NCBI GenBank assembly: GCA_963835555.1
Contig: CAWIGC010000026.1
Coordinates: 1-64,000 of the forward strand
DNA length: 64,000 nucleotides
Direction: 5' to 3'
Origin: Sulfopaludibacter sp963835555
Lineage (GTDB): Bacteria > Acidobacteriota > Terriglobia > Bryobacterales > Bryobacteraceae
This document shows, piece after piece, positions 17,596-27,243 of the stretch; positions within the stretch are counted from its first letter, which is position 1, and each line of letters begins with the position of its first letter. A program made the translations under genes and the position numbers. The notes beneath the pieces are model-generated. The model ran no database searches. It was given only the letters and a program-made list of their open reading frames with translations, and was not told where the DNA came from.

Positions 17596-18270
17596 ATGTT
17601 GGCTCTGATTTTAGCCGGATTTATGGCCGCCGCTGTCGCGCCTTCGCCGCTCGACGTGGCCCGCGATCAGCAGGATCGCGCTGCCCTGGACCGCATCCTT
17701 GGGGAGAGCGCCGCGGCCGCGTCCAAAGCTCCGAATGACGCCGAAGCCCAGTATCGCGCCGCCTTGGCCGCGTCGTACCTGGCCGGTGTGGATGTCGAGT
17801 TGCACGAGAAGAGACCGGCCCACGAAGTGGCGGAGCGCGGCATTCCGTTTGCCGAAAAGGCGGTCGCGCTGAAACCCGATAATGGCGAGTACCTGCGCGT
17901 TCTCGGCACGCTCTACGGCCAGGCTGTGAGCGATCTGATGAGCGGCCTGCGCTACGGCGCCAAAGCCAAGGATACGCTCAGCCGGGCCGTGGAGAAGTCC
18001 CCCAAGTCTGCCATGGTGTACGTGGCCCGCGGAGTCGGCAATCTGTACCTTCCGGCGCAACTGGGCGGCGGGCCGGCGGTGGCCATTCCCGATTTCCAGA
18101 AGGCGCTCGAGTTCGATCCCAAGAATGCCGAAGCCTATGCCTATCTGGGCCTCAGCCTGCGCGACCAGCATAAAGACGCCGAGGCTCGCCAGGCCTTCTC
18201 CAAAGCCCTCGAGTTGAACCCCAAACGCGTTTGGGTGAAACAGCAACTGGACAAGACGCCGGCCAAATGA
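17596..18270 (+). CDS. Exported TPR-repeat protein
   Basis: 224 residues. A short hydrophobic N-terminus (MLALILAGFMAAAVAPSP) suggests export. Several TPR units follow; the clearest is the C-terminal pair with FQKALEFDPKNAEAYAYLGL and AFSKALELNPK. TPR proteins are scaffolds for protein contacts. The stop overlaps the start of the next gene in ATGA (18267-18270), so the two are translationally coupled. Function unknown. Confidence 0.82.
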   Translation: MLALILAGFMAAAVAPSPLDVARDQQDRAALDRILGESAAAASKAPNDAEAQYRAALAASYLAGVDVELHEKRPAHEVAERGIPFAEKAVALKPDNGEYLRVLGTLYGQAVSDLMSGLRYGAKAKDTLSRAVEKSPKSAMVYVARGVGNLYLPAQLGGGPAVAIPDFQKALEFDPKNAEAYAYLGLSLRDQHKDAEARQAFSKALELNPKRVWVKQQLDKTPAK

Positions 18271-19806
18271 AGCCTCCGGCGGTGGCCGCGGTCTGTTTCG
18301 GTCTGGCCCTCCTGAGCTTCTTCCGTTATCCCGGCCACACCTGGCTGCAACAGGACACCCAGATTTACGTTCCCATCCTGGAACACCAGCGCGACCCCAG
18401 CCTGCTGCGCAATGACCTGCTGGTGCAGCAGCCGCAGGTCGCCTTCACGCTTTACGACGAGATCGCGCGGGGCCTCCGCGCGGTCACCGGCCAGGGTTTT
18501 CGCGAGGTGCTGGCCGCGCAGCAGATCGTCACCCGCGCCCTGGGCATCTGGGGATTCTACCTGATGGCGACGGCCCTGGGTTTTTCCGCCGCTCCGGCAT
18601 TCCTCATCGCATCGGTCTGCGCGCTGGGCGCCCGCATCACCGGGCCGGAGGTGCTGTCGTTCGAATACGAGCCCACGCCGCGCGCTTTCGCGGTCCCGCT
18701 GCTCTTTTGCGCCATCGGGCTTATGGCCCATCGCCGCTACCTGGCGGCCGGCATCTGCCGCGGCCTGTGCATTTCTGTACCATCCGCCCACCGCGCTGCC
18801 ATTCTGGGCGCTCTTCATCGCGCTGGCCGATAGTGACCCGCAAGCTGAAAAGCCTCACTCCGCTGCTGCTCTCCGCTGCTCTCCTGGCGTTCTGTCTCCT
18901 GAGCGACGGGAGCCCGCCGCCGTTCGGACAACTCACGCCCTTGCAGGAGCAACTTCAGCGCATGCGTGCAGGATATTCCTGGATCTCCACCTGGCATCCG
19001 GCGTGGATCCTGCACTACTGTCTGCTGTGCGTTATCGCGGCGATCGCCATCGTGCGGCTGCGCGGCAAGATTCCTCCGGAGTTCAAGGTTTTTCTATTGG
19101 GCCTGCCGCTGCTGGGCATGTTGAGTATGCCCGTTTCGTGGCTTCTTCTGGAGCACTGGAAATGGCTGCTCATGCCGCAGTTCCAGCCGATGCGCGCGCT
19201 GCTGTTCGTGGCCGTTGCCATGCAGTTCCTCACGGCCGCCGCCGGAGCCTGGGCCGCCCGAGCCGCCGCTGGCCGGAAGCCGTAGCGTGGTTCGCGCTGG
19301 CGTACCTGCTGCCGGTACAGCCTGTGCTCACGGAGGGCTTCTCCCGGTGGGCTTTGCTCGCCCTGCCTCTTGCCGCCGTGGCTCTGGCGGCCATCAGGTT
19401 CCCGGTTCTCAGCCTGGCTGCCTTCTTGCTTTTGCCCGTGGCCTATCCGGCATTGCACACGCGAGAATTGGACCAACTCTCCGCGTGGGCTCGCAGTTCC
19501 ACTCCGCGCGATGCGGTCTTCCTCTTCCCCGATGAAGGCCACGGGCTGGCGTCCGGTATTTTCCGCGTCGAAGCCTTGCGCGCGGTCTTCGTCGATTGGA
19601 AGGCCGGAGGTCAGGTGAATTACCGCAGGGATTTTGCCGAGCAGTGGTGGACCCGGTGGCAACTCACCATGAACGGCGCCATCGATCCCGCCCGATATGA
19701 AGCGCTTGGCATCGGCTACATTGTGGTCAAGCCTGCACATCGCCTCGATCGGCCGCCCGTCTTTCAAAACAGCGCTTACGTAGCGTATCGTACAATACGC
19801 CCGTAA
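18267..19806 (+). pseudogene. Multi-pass membrane protein, frameshifted (three shifts)
   Basis: One membrane protein of about 510 residues is spread over three frames. Frame one starts at ATG 18267 (KPPAVAAVCFGLALLSFFRYP) and runs to about 18768. A short stretch, FLYHPPTALPFWALFIALAD, is in another frame to about 18830. The next part runs from about 18832 (TRKLKSLTPLLLSAALLAF) to about 19250. The C-terminal part resumes in a third frame (WPEAVAWFALAYLLPVQPVL) to 19806. The end is soluble (SSTPRDAVFLFPDEGHGLAS, then VDWKAGGQVNYRRDF). The layout resembles the large membrane proteins with a DUF6798-type region, function unknown. Two +1 insertions and one deletion explain it; sequencing error or recent decay are both possible. 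Confidence 0.7.
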
Positions 19807-19852
19807 CCGGATATCTATATTTTTCGGGCGCATTTTGTGCCAATCTACTCCC

Positions 19853-20585
19853 ATGCCCTTAGCAAAACGAGCGACTGCGGAATTCCTGGGAACGTTCTGG
19901 TTGGTGTTCGGCGGCTGTGGCGCCGCCGTGCTGGACGCAGCGTTCCCCAACCTGGGAATCGGATTCTTGGGCGTGGCCTTTGCTTTCGGACTGACCGTGC
20001 TCACCATGGCCTTTGCGATTGGCCATATCTCCGGATGCCATCTGAATCCCGCCGTGTCGGTGGGATTGGTGGTCGGTAAGCGATTCCCCGCTTCGGACCT
20101 GTTGGCCTACGTAGTGGCTCAAGTCGTGGGTGCCAGTTGCCGCGGCTGGAGTCTTGTATGTGATTGCCAGCGGCAAGCCGGGATTCGACCTCGCCGGCGG
20201 TTTCGCCTCCAACGGCTACGCGGAGCACTCTCCCGGCGGATATTCCCTGGTGGCCTGCCTGGTTGCCGAGATCGTGCTCACCTTCATGTTCCTCATGATC
20301 ATCCTCGGAGCCACCGATGCGCGCGCGCCGCAGGGTTTCGCGCCCATCGCTATCGGTCTGGGTCTCACACTGATTCACCTGATCGGAATCCCGGTGACCA
20401 ACCTCTCGGTGAACCCCGCTCGCAGCACCGGCCCCGCCATTTTCGTGGGTGGATGGGCGCTGCAGCAACTCTGGCTGTTCTGGCTCGCGCCCATCGTCGG
20501 AGCCGCGATCGCGGGCATCTTCTACCCGATGATGGCGGGCGAAAAACAGGATCAGGCTGCTGTCCGCCGCACCGCCGCCGCGTGA
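19853..20585 (+). pseudogene. aqpZ: Aquaporin Z (MIP family), single +1 frameshift
   Basis: The two NPA boxes of an aquaporin are present: HLNPAVSVG in the first half and SVNPARSTGPA in the second. The N-terminus (AKRATAEFLGTFWLVFGGCG) is typical AqpZ, which lets water cross the inner membrane. The first half runs from ATG 19853 in one frame to 20134 and the second half continues in the next frame. Removing the A at 20135 (GCC-A-GTT) joins them to a normal protein of about 243 residues. The convergent repeat protein ends right after the stop. As read, the gene would not give a full protein, but the sequence is otherwise well kept. Confidence 0.85.
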
Positions 20586-21144
20586 TCAGTGCTTGGCCTT
20601 GTAGATTTTCTTACTGGCCTGGTTCTGCTGCTGATTGATCGTCTGCTTCTCGCCCGGCGTCAGTTTGCCGCCGTTGGCCGCGCGGTCGGTGTGCACTTCT
20701 TTGTTGATGCCGGCCTGGCCCTTTTCCAGCCGCGCCGTCTGCGCCGCGTTGAGTTTGCCCGATTGGATGCCATTGGCGATGCGGGTCTGCTGATTCTGCC
20801 GCCGCGCACCCACCTCGTTATTGCCGTAATGCTGCTGCGCGCGTATTGTGCTTATCTTTGTAGACCTGATTGCTCATCTGGTTCTGCTGGCGGTTGACCG
20901 TCTGCCTCTCCTGCGGGGTCAGCTTGCCGCCGTTTAAAGAGCGGTCCGTTTTGACCTCCTGGTTGATCGACGATTCCTTCTTTTCCAGGTTCGAGGTCTC
21001 CCCCGCGGTCAACTGGCCGCTCTTCACGCCCTGCGCAATTCGGTCCTGCTGATTTTCCTTCCGCTGCCCCACCTCGGTAGTCTGAGCCAGCGCACCGGCT
21101 ACCAGTACAGCAGCCAAACAAGATGTGAAAACGATCTGTTTCAT
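20586..21144 (-). pseudogene. Secreted protein of two tandem repeats, +1 frameshift between them
   Basis: A signal peptide (MKQIVFTSCLAAVLVAGALA) is followed by two copies of a unit of about 75 residues. Unit one reads EVGQRKENQQDRIAQGVKSG, ending MSNQVYKDKHN. Unit two reads EVGARRQNQQTRIANGIQSG, ending ASKKIYKAKH. Both contain NGGKLTP followed by a Q-rich N-R/Q-QQNQ segment. Unit one ends at a stop at 20818 in one frame, but dropping one base near 20838 continues directly into HYGNNEVGARR, so they are one gene of about 185 residues. GGAGGG precedes ATG 21144. The units are helical and very rich in Gln, Asn and Lys. No known function; similar repeat proteins occur in acidobacteria (from memory). 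Confidence 0.75.
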
Positions 21145-21312
21145 TTTTGTCACCCTCCGCTTCTCTAAGCCCATTTCGGCCGCGGGAGTTGCTGCCGGCG
21201 CCGTTAAATTGCTTTCATTTTGTGTCAACCCTGCGCCTGCCCGCGGCCGCCGGCGCCAGCCCAACGCCGCCTTGAAGTATGAATGGCCCATCCCTGATAC
21301 AATTTGAAATTC

Positions 21313-22038
21313 ATGGGGAAACGGGTTTCTTTATTCGTCACCTGCATGGTCGATCAGCTCTTCCCCAAGGTCGGCCTGGCGATGGCCGATGTACTGGAAC
21401 GACTCGGCTATCAGGTGGATTTTCCGGAAGCGCAAACCTGCTGCGGGCAGCCGGCCTTCAATAGCGGCTACCGCGCCGAAGCCCGCACGGTGGCGCGCTA
21501 CTTTCTGAACACTTTCGAAAATTCGGAAACCGTGGTGGTGCCTTCGGGATCCTGCACCTCCATGATCGTGCACCATTTCGCCGAGTTGTTCCATAAGGAG
21601 CCGGAGTCGCTGGCCCGCGTTCACAATCTGGAAAAGCGCGTCTTCGAGTTCTCCACTTTCCTTACGCAGGTGGCCGGAGTGGAAGACGTCGGCGCGCGCT
21701 TCGAAGACGTTGTGACCTTCCACGATGGCTGCCACGGCCTGCGCGAATTGGGCGTCAAGACCGCGCCCCGCCGTCTGCTGGCCAACGTCCGCGGGTTGGA
21801 ACTGCGCGAGATGCAGCCCGCCGAGGATTGCTGCGGCTTCGGCGGCACCTTCTCCGTTAAGTTCGATGAATTGAGCGGCGCCATGGGTCGTTCCAAGGTC
21901 GAATCCATCCTGCGCACCGGCGCCAACACGGTGGTCTCGCTCGATCCCAGTTGTCTGATGCAGATTCAAGGCGTGCTTTCGCGGGCGGGATCGTCCATCC
22001 GCACCATGCACCTCGCCGAAGTCCTGGCGAGCCGCTAA
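21313..22038 (+). CDS. lutA: Lactate utilisation protein LutA
   Basis: About 241 residues from ATG 21313 (MGKRVSLFVTC...). The two CCG cysteine motifs are present: QTCCGQPAFNSG and EDCCGFGGTFSVK, which bind iron-sulphur/heterodisulfide-type clusters. LutABC oxidises L-lactate to pyruvate. A -10 TACAAT at 21298-21303, extended by TGA, is nine bases before the ATG, so the transcript is nearly leaderless. An in-frame TTG at 21304 is possible but lies at the -10. lutB begins five bases downstream. Confidence 0.95.
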   Translation: MGKRVSLFVTCMVDQLFPKVGLAMADVLERLGYQVDFPEAQTCCGQPAFNSGYRAEARTVARYFLNTFENSETVVVPSGSCTSMIVHHFAELFHKEPESLARVHNLEKRVFEFSTFLTQVAGVEDVGARFEDVVTFHDGCHGLRELGVKTAPRRLLANVRGLELREMQPAEDCCGFGGTFSVKFDELSGAMGRSKVESILRTGANTVVSLDPSCLMQIQGVLSRAGSSIRTMHLAEVLASR

Positions 22039-22042
22039 CGCT

Positions 22043-23461
22043 ATGTCGGTCGAATTCGATCAGAAGATTCACACCACGCTCGAAGACGCCAACCTGCAAC
22101 TGGCCATCTTCACCTCCACCGGCCGCCTCAAGCAGGGCCGCATCGATAATGTCGCCTCCGAAGCCCTGCCCGATTATCAGGAACTGCGCAGCCAGGCCAA
22201 TGCCCTCAAAAAGCACGCCATCGAAAACCTGGATTACTACCTGGAACAATTCGAGCGCAACGTGCAGGCTCGCGGCGGCAAGGTGGTCTACTGCAAAGAC
22301 GGCACCGAAGTCACCGATTTCATCCTCTCCCTCGCCAAGGAGCGCCGCGCCCACCTTATCGTGAAATCGAAATCCATGACCACCGAGGAGATCGATCTCA
22401 ACGAACGCCTGGAGCATCACGGCCTCGAATCGGTGGAGACGGACCTGGGCGAATACATTCTGCAACTGGCGCACGAGAGACCGTACCACATCGTCGCACC
22501 CGCGCTGCACAAGACGCGCTACGACGTGGCCGACATCTTCACCCGCGCGCTCCACGTCCCCAGCGAGACGGTGCCTGAAAAGCAGACCGCCATTGCGCGC
22601 TCCGTGTTGCGCGAAAAATTTCTGGCCGCCGATATCGGCATCAGCGGCGCCAATTTTCTGGTGGCCGATTCCGGCGCCGTGGTGCTGGTGGAAAACGAAG
22701 GTAACGCGCGCCTCACTACGTCCGCTCCCCGGATTCATATTGCCATTGCCGGTATCGAGAAGGTGATCCCGCGCGCGCAGGACTTGGCCACATTCCTCAA
22801 ACTGCTGGCCCGCAGCGCCACCGGTCAGTTGCTTTCGGTGTACACCTCGTTCCTCTCCGGTCCCCGCCGGGAAGGCGAAATCGATGGCCCCGAAGAGTTC
22901 TACGTGGTGCTGTTGGATAACGGCCGCACTAAGCTGCTGCCCGATAAATCCAAGCGGCAATCGCTATATTGCATCCGTTGCGGCGCGTGCCTCAATACCT
23001 GCCCGGTGTATCGCCGCATCGGCGGCCACTCGTTCCCCTGGGTCTACTCGGGCCCCATCGGCGCCATCATCACACCGCAATTCATGGGTGTCGCGCATGA
23101 GCCCGGCCTGCCCTTCGCCTCCAGCCTCTGCGGCGCGTGCGGCGAAGTCTGCCCGGTGAAGATCGATATTCCCAAAATCCTGCTGGAACTGCGCAGCGAC
23201 GTCAAGAAATCCGAAGCCCGCGAAAAACAGAATCGCCTGGAAAAGCTGGCCTTCCAGGGTTTTGCCTGGCTCATGACGCACCCGCGCCTGTTCGAAATGG
23301 CCGGACGCTTGGCCGCCTTGGTGGCGCCCGGTGAAGATGGCCGCTGGCTGCGCACGGTCCCTCCGATTATGAATGTCGCGCCCCTCCGCGCCTGGCTCAG
23401 CCAGCGCGATCTGCCGCCGCCGCCCGCCCGCAGTTTCCGCGAAGAGTGGAGACGCCGCTAA
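22043..23461 (+). CDS. lutB: Lactate utilisation iron-sulphur protein LutB
   Basis: 472 residues. The N-terminal LUD domain is followed by two 4Fe-4S sets: CIRCGACLNTCPVYRRIGG near residue 310, and CGACGEVCPVKIDIPKILLE near 360. It passes electrons from lactate oxidation. The gene ends in TAATG, sharing bases with the lutC start at 23461. Confidence 0.96.
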   Translation: MSVEFDQKIHTTLEDANLQLAIFTSTGRLKQGRIDNVASEALPDYQELRSQANALKKHAIENLDYYLEQFERNVQARGGKVVYCKDGTEVTDFILSLAKERRAHLIVKSKSMTTEEIDLNERLEHHGLESVETDLGEYILQLAHERPYHIVAPALHKTRYDVADIFTRALHVPSETVPEKQTAIARSVLREKFLAADIGISGANFLVADSGAVVLVENEGNARLTTSAPRIHIAIAGIEKVIPRAQDLATFLKLLARSATGQLLSVYTSFLSGPRREGEIDGPEEFYVVLLDNGRTKLLPDKSKRQSLYCIRCGACLNTCPVYRRIGGHSFPWVYSGPIGAIITPQFMGVAHEPGLPFASSLCGACGEVCPVKIDIPKILLELRSDVKKSEAREKQNRLEKLAFQGFAWLMTHPRLFEMAGRLAALVAPGEDGRWLRTVPPIMNVAPLRAWLSQRDLPPPPARSFREEWRRR

Positions 23462-24096
23462 TGTCCCGCGACAACATTCTGCACCGCGTACGGACCGCCT
23501 TGGGCCGCAGTGCCGGGCAGGCCGTGGCCGATCCGCCGCCGGTTCGTCTCCGCGTGCCGCAGGTGGAAATGGAGGCACGGATCGCTTCGGTGAGAACCCG
23601 CGTGGAGGCGCTAGCCGGAATTACCTACCGGGCTGCGTCGCCTGTCGAAGCGCGCACCCTTGTCTCCGCGGCTCTCGCAGGCAAAACGGCCGTCGCGTCC
23701 AATGCGCCGTTTCTGGCTGAATGCGGCATCACGGAACTGCCCGGCGTCCGCTCCGGCATCGCCAATCGCGAGGAATTGCGCGAACTGTGCGCCACGGTCG
23801 ACGTAGGGATCACCAGCGCCGATTACGTCCTCGCCGATACCGGCACGCTCGTGATGCTTTCCAGCCCGCAGGAAGCTCGCATGGTCTCGCTCCTCCCGCC
23901 GGCCCACATCGCCGTGGTCCCATCAGAGCGCATCCTCACCGGCCTCGACGAGCTTTTTACGGTTTTGCCCAACCCCGCGGAGCAATCCAGTTCCATGGTC
24001 CTGATCACCGGCCCGAGCCGCACCGCCGACATCGAGCAGATCCTGGTCCGCGGAGTCCACGGTCCCGGCCAGATCACCGTCATCCTGGTGGCGTAG
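23461..24096 (+). CDS. lutC: Lactate utilisation protein LutC
   Basis: 211 residues, LUD domain. The N-terminus reads MSRDNILHRVRTALGRSAG; the core has VGITSADYVLADTGTLVML and VVPSERILTGLDELF, ending in GPSRTADIEQILVRGVHGPG, the family hallmark. It starts at ATG 23461 overlapping the lutB stop. It completes the lutABC operon; no lactate permease or LutR is adjacent. Confidence 0.95.
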   Translation: MSRDNILHRVRTALGRSAGQAVADPPPVRLRVPQVEMEARIASVRTRVEALAGITYRAASPVEARTLVSAALAGKTAVASNAPFLAECGITELPGVRSGIANREELRELCATVDVGITSADYVLADTGTLVMLSSPQEARMVSLLPPAHIAVVPSERILTGLDELFTVLPNPAEQSSSMVLITGPSRTADIEQILVRGVHGPGQITVILVA

Positions 24097-24107
24097 GCCA
24101 GACTGGC

Positions 24108-24639
24108 TCACAGCGGTGGAAGTAGCTGGTGGCGTTTGACCACGTCGCCCACCGCCGTCTCATTTTCGAGCACCAGCCGGTAAATCGCCCGATAGTGATC
24201 CCCCGCCCAGAACTCCATGACCTGGTGCGCCCTCTCGGCTCCGACCAGAGCCTTCATTTTCTGCCACTCGGCGTAGCAGACAATGACGTGAAGATAGGAG
24301 CTTTCTTCGTCGGACGAACCATCACGGCCGTCCACCGGCAGGTGCGGATATGCTGTTTTGAACTCTGCGATCGCCGCGGAGGAGCAGGTCCTCCTTCAGG
24401 TGTCGCGTGTGTAACGTCAGAACCGGATGGCTATGAGGAATGGCATCCTTATCGATCACGATTTTGCGTGTCCATACCCAATCCGAAAGATCGTACTCCT
24501 TGAGCAATTTCTGCAGTTGCTGCCGGGTCTCCGCCTCAGCAGTGGTTCCGTGCGCCAGTGAGACCTCTATCTCCGGGGTCGTGGCGTATCCAATAACGCA
24601 CACCCAGGCAGCCAGGCAAAGCCGTCCCGCGAATCGCAT
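24108..24639 (-). pseudogene. Secreted protein of unknown function, +1 frameshift, possible internal deletion
   Basis: The N-terminal frame (24639 to about 24372) gives a signal peptide, a helix, then IPHSHPVLTLHTRHLKEDLLLR. The C-terminal frame (about 24372 to 24108) gives AIAEFKTAYPHLPV, then DEESSYLHVIVCYAEWQKMKA and MEFWAGDHYRAIYRLVLEN. Dropping one G near 24373 joins them into about 177 residues. From memory of the family, a block with a FxHEQxHW motif normally lies between these parts; it is not here, so an internal deletion may exist. That is inference. The product, if made, would be exported. Confidence 0.55.
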
Positions 24640-24726
24640 GGGAATCCTTTCAACCAGCTTAGACGTCGCAACGCCATACGGCGTTGGCTTGTTTCACCTC
24701 TTCACTGATGTATCCTCGGAGTCAGC

Positions 24727-26894
24727 ATGACGTTCCCCGCCCGAGCCGTGCTCCTCCTCCTCTTCGCCCCCTACATCTCAGCCGCCGGGCCGCCCGTGCT
24801 CCCCGCCGGACTCGATGCCTACCGCCTGTGGGCCCGCTGGCCCTATCAGCGCATCGGCGAGCGTGCCTACATGCGCAGCACCTACGATCGCCGCGGCGGC
24901 AACGAAGGCGCCGACGCCTCCCACTTCCTCTACCAACTGGCCGACGATTTCAATGTCACGCTCGACGTGCAGGGCTCCGGCATCCTCTACTTCGTCCGCT
25001 ACAATCACTGGCACGGCAGCCCCTGGCATTACGAAGTGGATGGCGCCGATACGCTCGTCCGCGAAACCAGCACCGCCGATCCCCTGCATCCCGCCGCCAA
25101 TTCCGTCTTTCTGCCCGAGCGACTTTTTCCCAACCCGCTCGCCTGGACCTGGGCGCAGACCCGCGGCGCGGACCTGAGCTGGGTGCCCATCGGATTCCTG
25201 CAGAGCTTTCGCATGGCCTATTCCCGCACCTTCTATGGGACCGGCTACTACATCTATCACCAGTTCACGCCCGGCGCGAAACTCTCGCAACCCATCGCCG
25301 CATGGAACTCCCACGCCGAGCCAGGCGCCGATGTCCTGAGCCTTATCAATCGCGCGGGCACGGACATCGCGCCGCCCGCCGGCGCCGAAGGCGTCCGCGA
25401 ACAATCCGGCCATATCGACCTGCCCGCCGGTGCTCCCGCCGAGGTGTGGAGCGACCGCCGCGGCCCCTCCATGCTGCGCGCGCTCGAGTTCAGCGTCCCG
25501 CGCGAGCAGGCGCAGGCATTCGGCGCTGCCCGCTTGCAGGTCACCTGGGATGGCCGCTCGCAGCCTTCCATCGACGCGCCTCTCGCGCTCTTCTACGGCG
25601 CCGGCATCCTCTATAACCGCGACAATCGCGAGTATCTCGTGAAGAGCTTTCCCATGGTCATCCGCTATGCCGCCGATCGCGTCTACCTGAGCTGCTACTT
25701 CCCCATGCCTTATTTCCGCTCGGCCCGCATCGCGCTCCGCGGACCGGCGCAGGCCATTGCCGGAGTCGAGTGGAAAGTCCGCGTCCAGCCCTTCCGCGAT
25801 CCGCCGAACCAGGCCGCGTACTTCCATGCCACGTACCGCGATCATCCCCACCCCGAGCTGGGCAAGGACCTCGTGCTGCTCGATACCACGCAGGCCGAAG
25901 GCGGCGGCGAGTGGTCGGGCTCCTTCGCCGGCACCAGCTTCATCTTCTCGCACGATGCCGTGCTCAATACCCTCGAAGGCGATCCGCGCTTCTTCTTCGA
26001 CGATAGCCAGACTCCGCAAGGGCAGGGAACCGGCACCGAAGAATGGGGCGGCGGCGGAGACTACTGGGGCGGCGAGAATATGACCCTGCCCGTTCGCCGG
26101 CCATCCGGTGGGCGCGAAGAATGCCGCCACCGCCGTCAGCGCCGAAGACCGGATCGAATCGGCCTACCGGTTCCTGCTGGCAGACCTCATGCCCTTCGGC
26201 AAAAACGCGCGCATCCAACTGGAACACGGCGGCACCAACGAATCCACCCAGCACTACGAAACGGTCACCTATTGGTATGGCCTGCCCGCGCCTTCGCTGG
26301 TGCGCACCGACCGCCTGAAAATCGGCGACCCCGCCAGCGAACGCGCCCACCATTACCTTTCGCCCCAGGCGTCGGAGCCGTATGAGATCACTTCGCGCTA
26401 CGAATGGGGGCCGGACACCGTGCAGGGCCGCGAGATCTATCCGGCCCAAACGGATCGCGGACGCACCACCAAAACGTCGTCCGAATTCACTCTGCGAGTC
26501 GATCCGAAAAACCTGGGCGTGCTGTTGCGGCGCAAGCTGGACTACAGCTTTCCCAACCAGCGCGCCGAAGTTTTCGTGGCCGCCGGCAAACAGTGGCAGC
26601 CCGCGGGCGTGTGGTACCTGGCCGGATCGAACACCTGCGTTTATTCCAACCCCGGCACACCGAAAGAACTCGGCGTCACTCAACACATCGTGCAGACTTC
26701 CAATCGCCGCTTTCGGCGACGACGAATTCCTCCTCCCCCGCGCGCTCACCAAAGGCCGCGCCAGCGTCCGCATTCGCGTACAGTTCACTCCCGTCACGAC
26801 TCCCCTTTACCCTGGCTACCCGGTGCCCGAACTCGCCTGGAGTGAAATAGAGTACACCGCCTACAGTTACCGGATGCCAAATTTTGGTATATAG
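24727..26894 (+). pseudogene. DUF2961 / GH172-like secreted glycoside hydrolase, two +1 frameshifts
   Basis: A signal peptide (MTFPARAVLLLLFAPYISAA) is followed by the DUF2961 core. Conserved pieces are RSTYDRRGGNEGADASHFLY, the aromatic YNHWHGSPWHYEVDG, and FFFDDSQTPQGQGTGTEEWG with GGGGDYWGG, in which the Glu residues are candidates for catalysis. GH172 enzymes are known to act on arabinose- or fructose-type linkages. The first frame runs to 26091; removing G 26092 continues as FAGHPVGAKNAATAV. Removing one C near 26707 continues as AFGDDEFLLPRALTKGR to a stop at 26894. The whole would be about 721 residues. GGAG lies before ATG 24727. PadR starts five bases downstream. Confidence 0.8.
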
Positions 26895-26899
26895 ATAGT

Positions 26900-27241
26900 A
26901 TGTCTACCGTAGACGGTCCACTGGAGTTCCTGCAGGGCACCCTGGAAGTTCTGATTCTCCGCAGCCTGCAAGCCGCTCCCAATCATGCTTATGGCATTGC
27001 CCAGTTCCTGGAACAGCAGTCCGGCAAGGAGTTTGTGGTGGATAACGGCTCGCTGTATCCGGCTTTGCAGCGCCTGCTGCAGCGTGGATGGCTGAGCGCG
27101 CAATGGAAAGTTTCGCCGAACGGACGCCGCGCCAAATATTACCGGCTCACGCCCCTGGGCCGAAAGCAACTGGTCGCCGAAAGTTCCAAATGGCAGCGGT
27201 TCGTGGAAGCCATGAGCCGCGTGCTGAGTCCGGAGTCATAA
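26900..27241 (+). CDS. PadR-family transcriptional regulator
   Basis: 113 residues with the PadR winged helix: LEVLILRSLQAAPNHAYGIA near the start, GSLYPALQRLLQRGWL as recognition region and GRRAKYYRLTPLGRKQL as wing. PadR proteins repress neighbouring genes until a ligand binds. The gene starts five bases after the hydrolase stop and is followed three bases later by an ABC permease, the standard acidobacterial PadR-permease pair. A TATATA stretch lies directly upstream (26888-26893). Confidence 0.93.
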   Translation: MSTVDGPLEFLQGTLEVLILRSLQAAPNHAYGIAQFLEQQSGKEFVVDNGSLYPALQRLLQRGWLSAQWKVSPNGRRAKYYRLTPLGRKQLVAESSKWQRFVEAMSRVLSPES

Positions 27242-27243
27242 AT

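Noticed and set aside
20100..20160. Programmed ribosomal frameshifting in aqpZ
   Set aside because: No slippery heptamer or downstream pseudoknot was seen; neighbours carry the same kind of +1 insertion, so an error is more likely.
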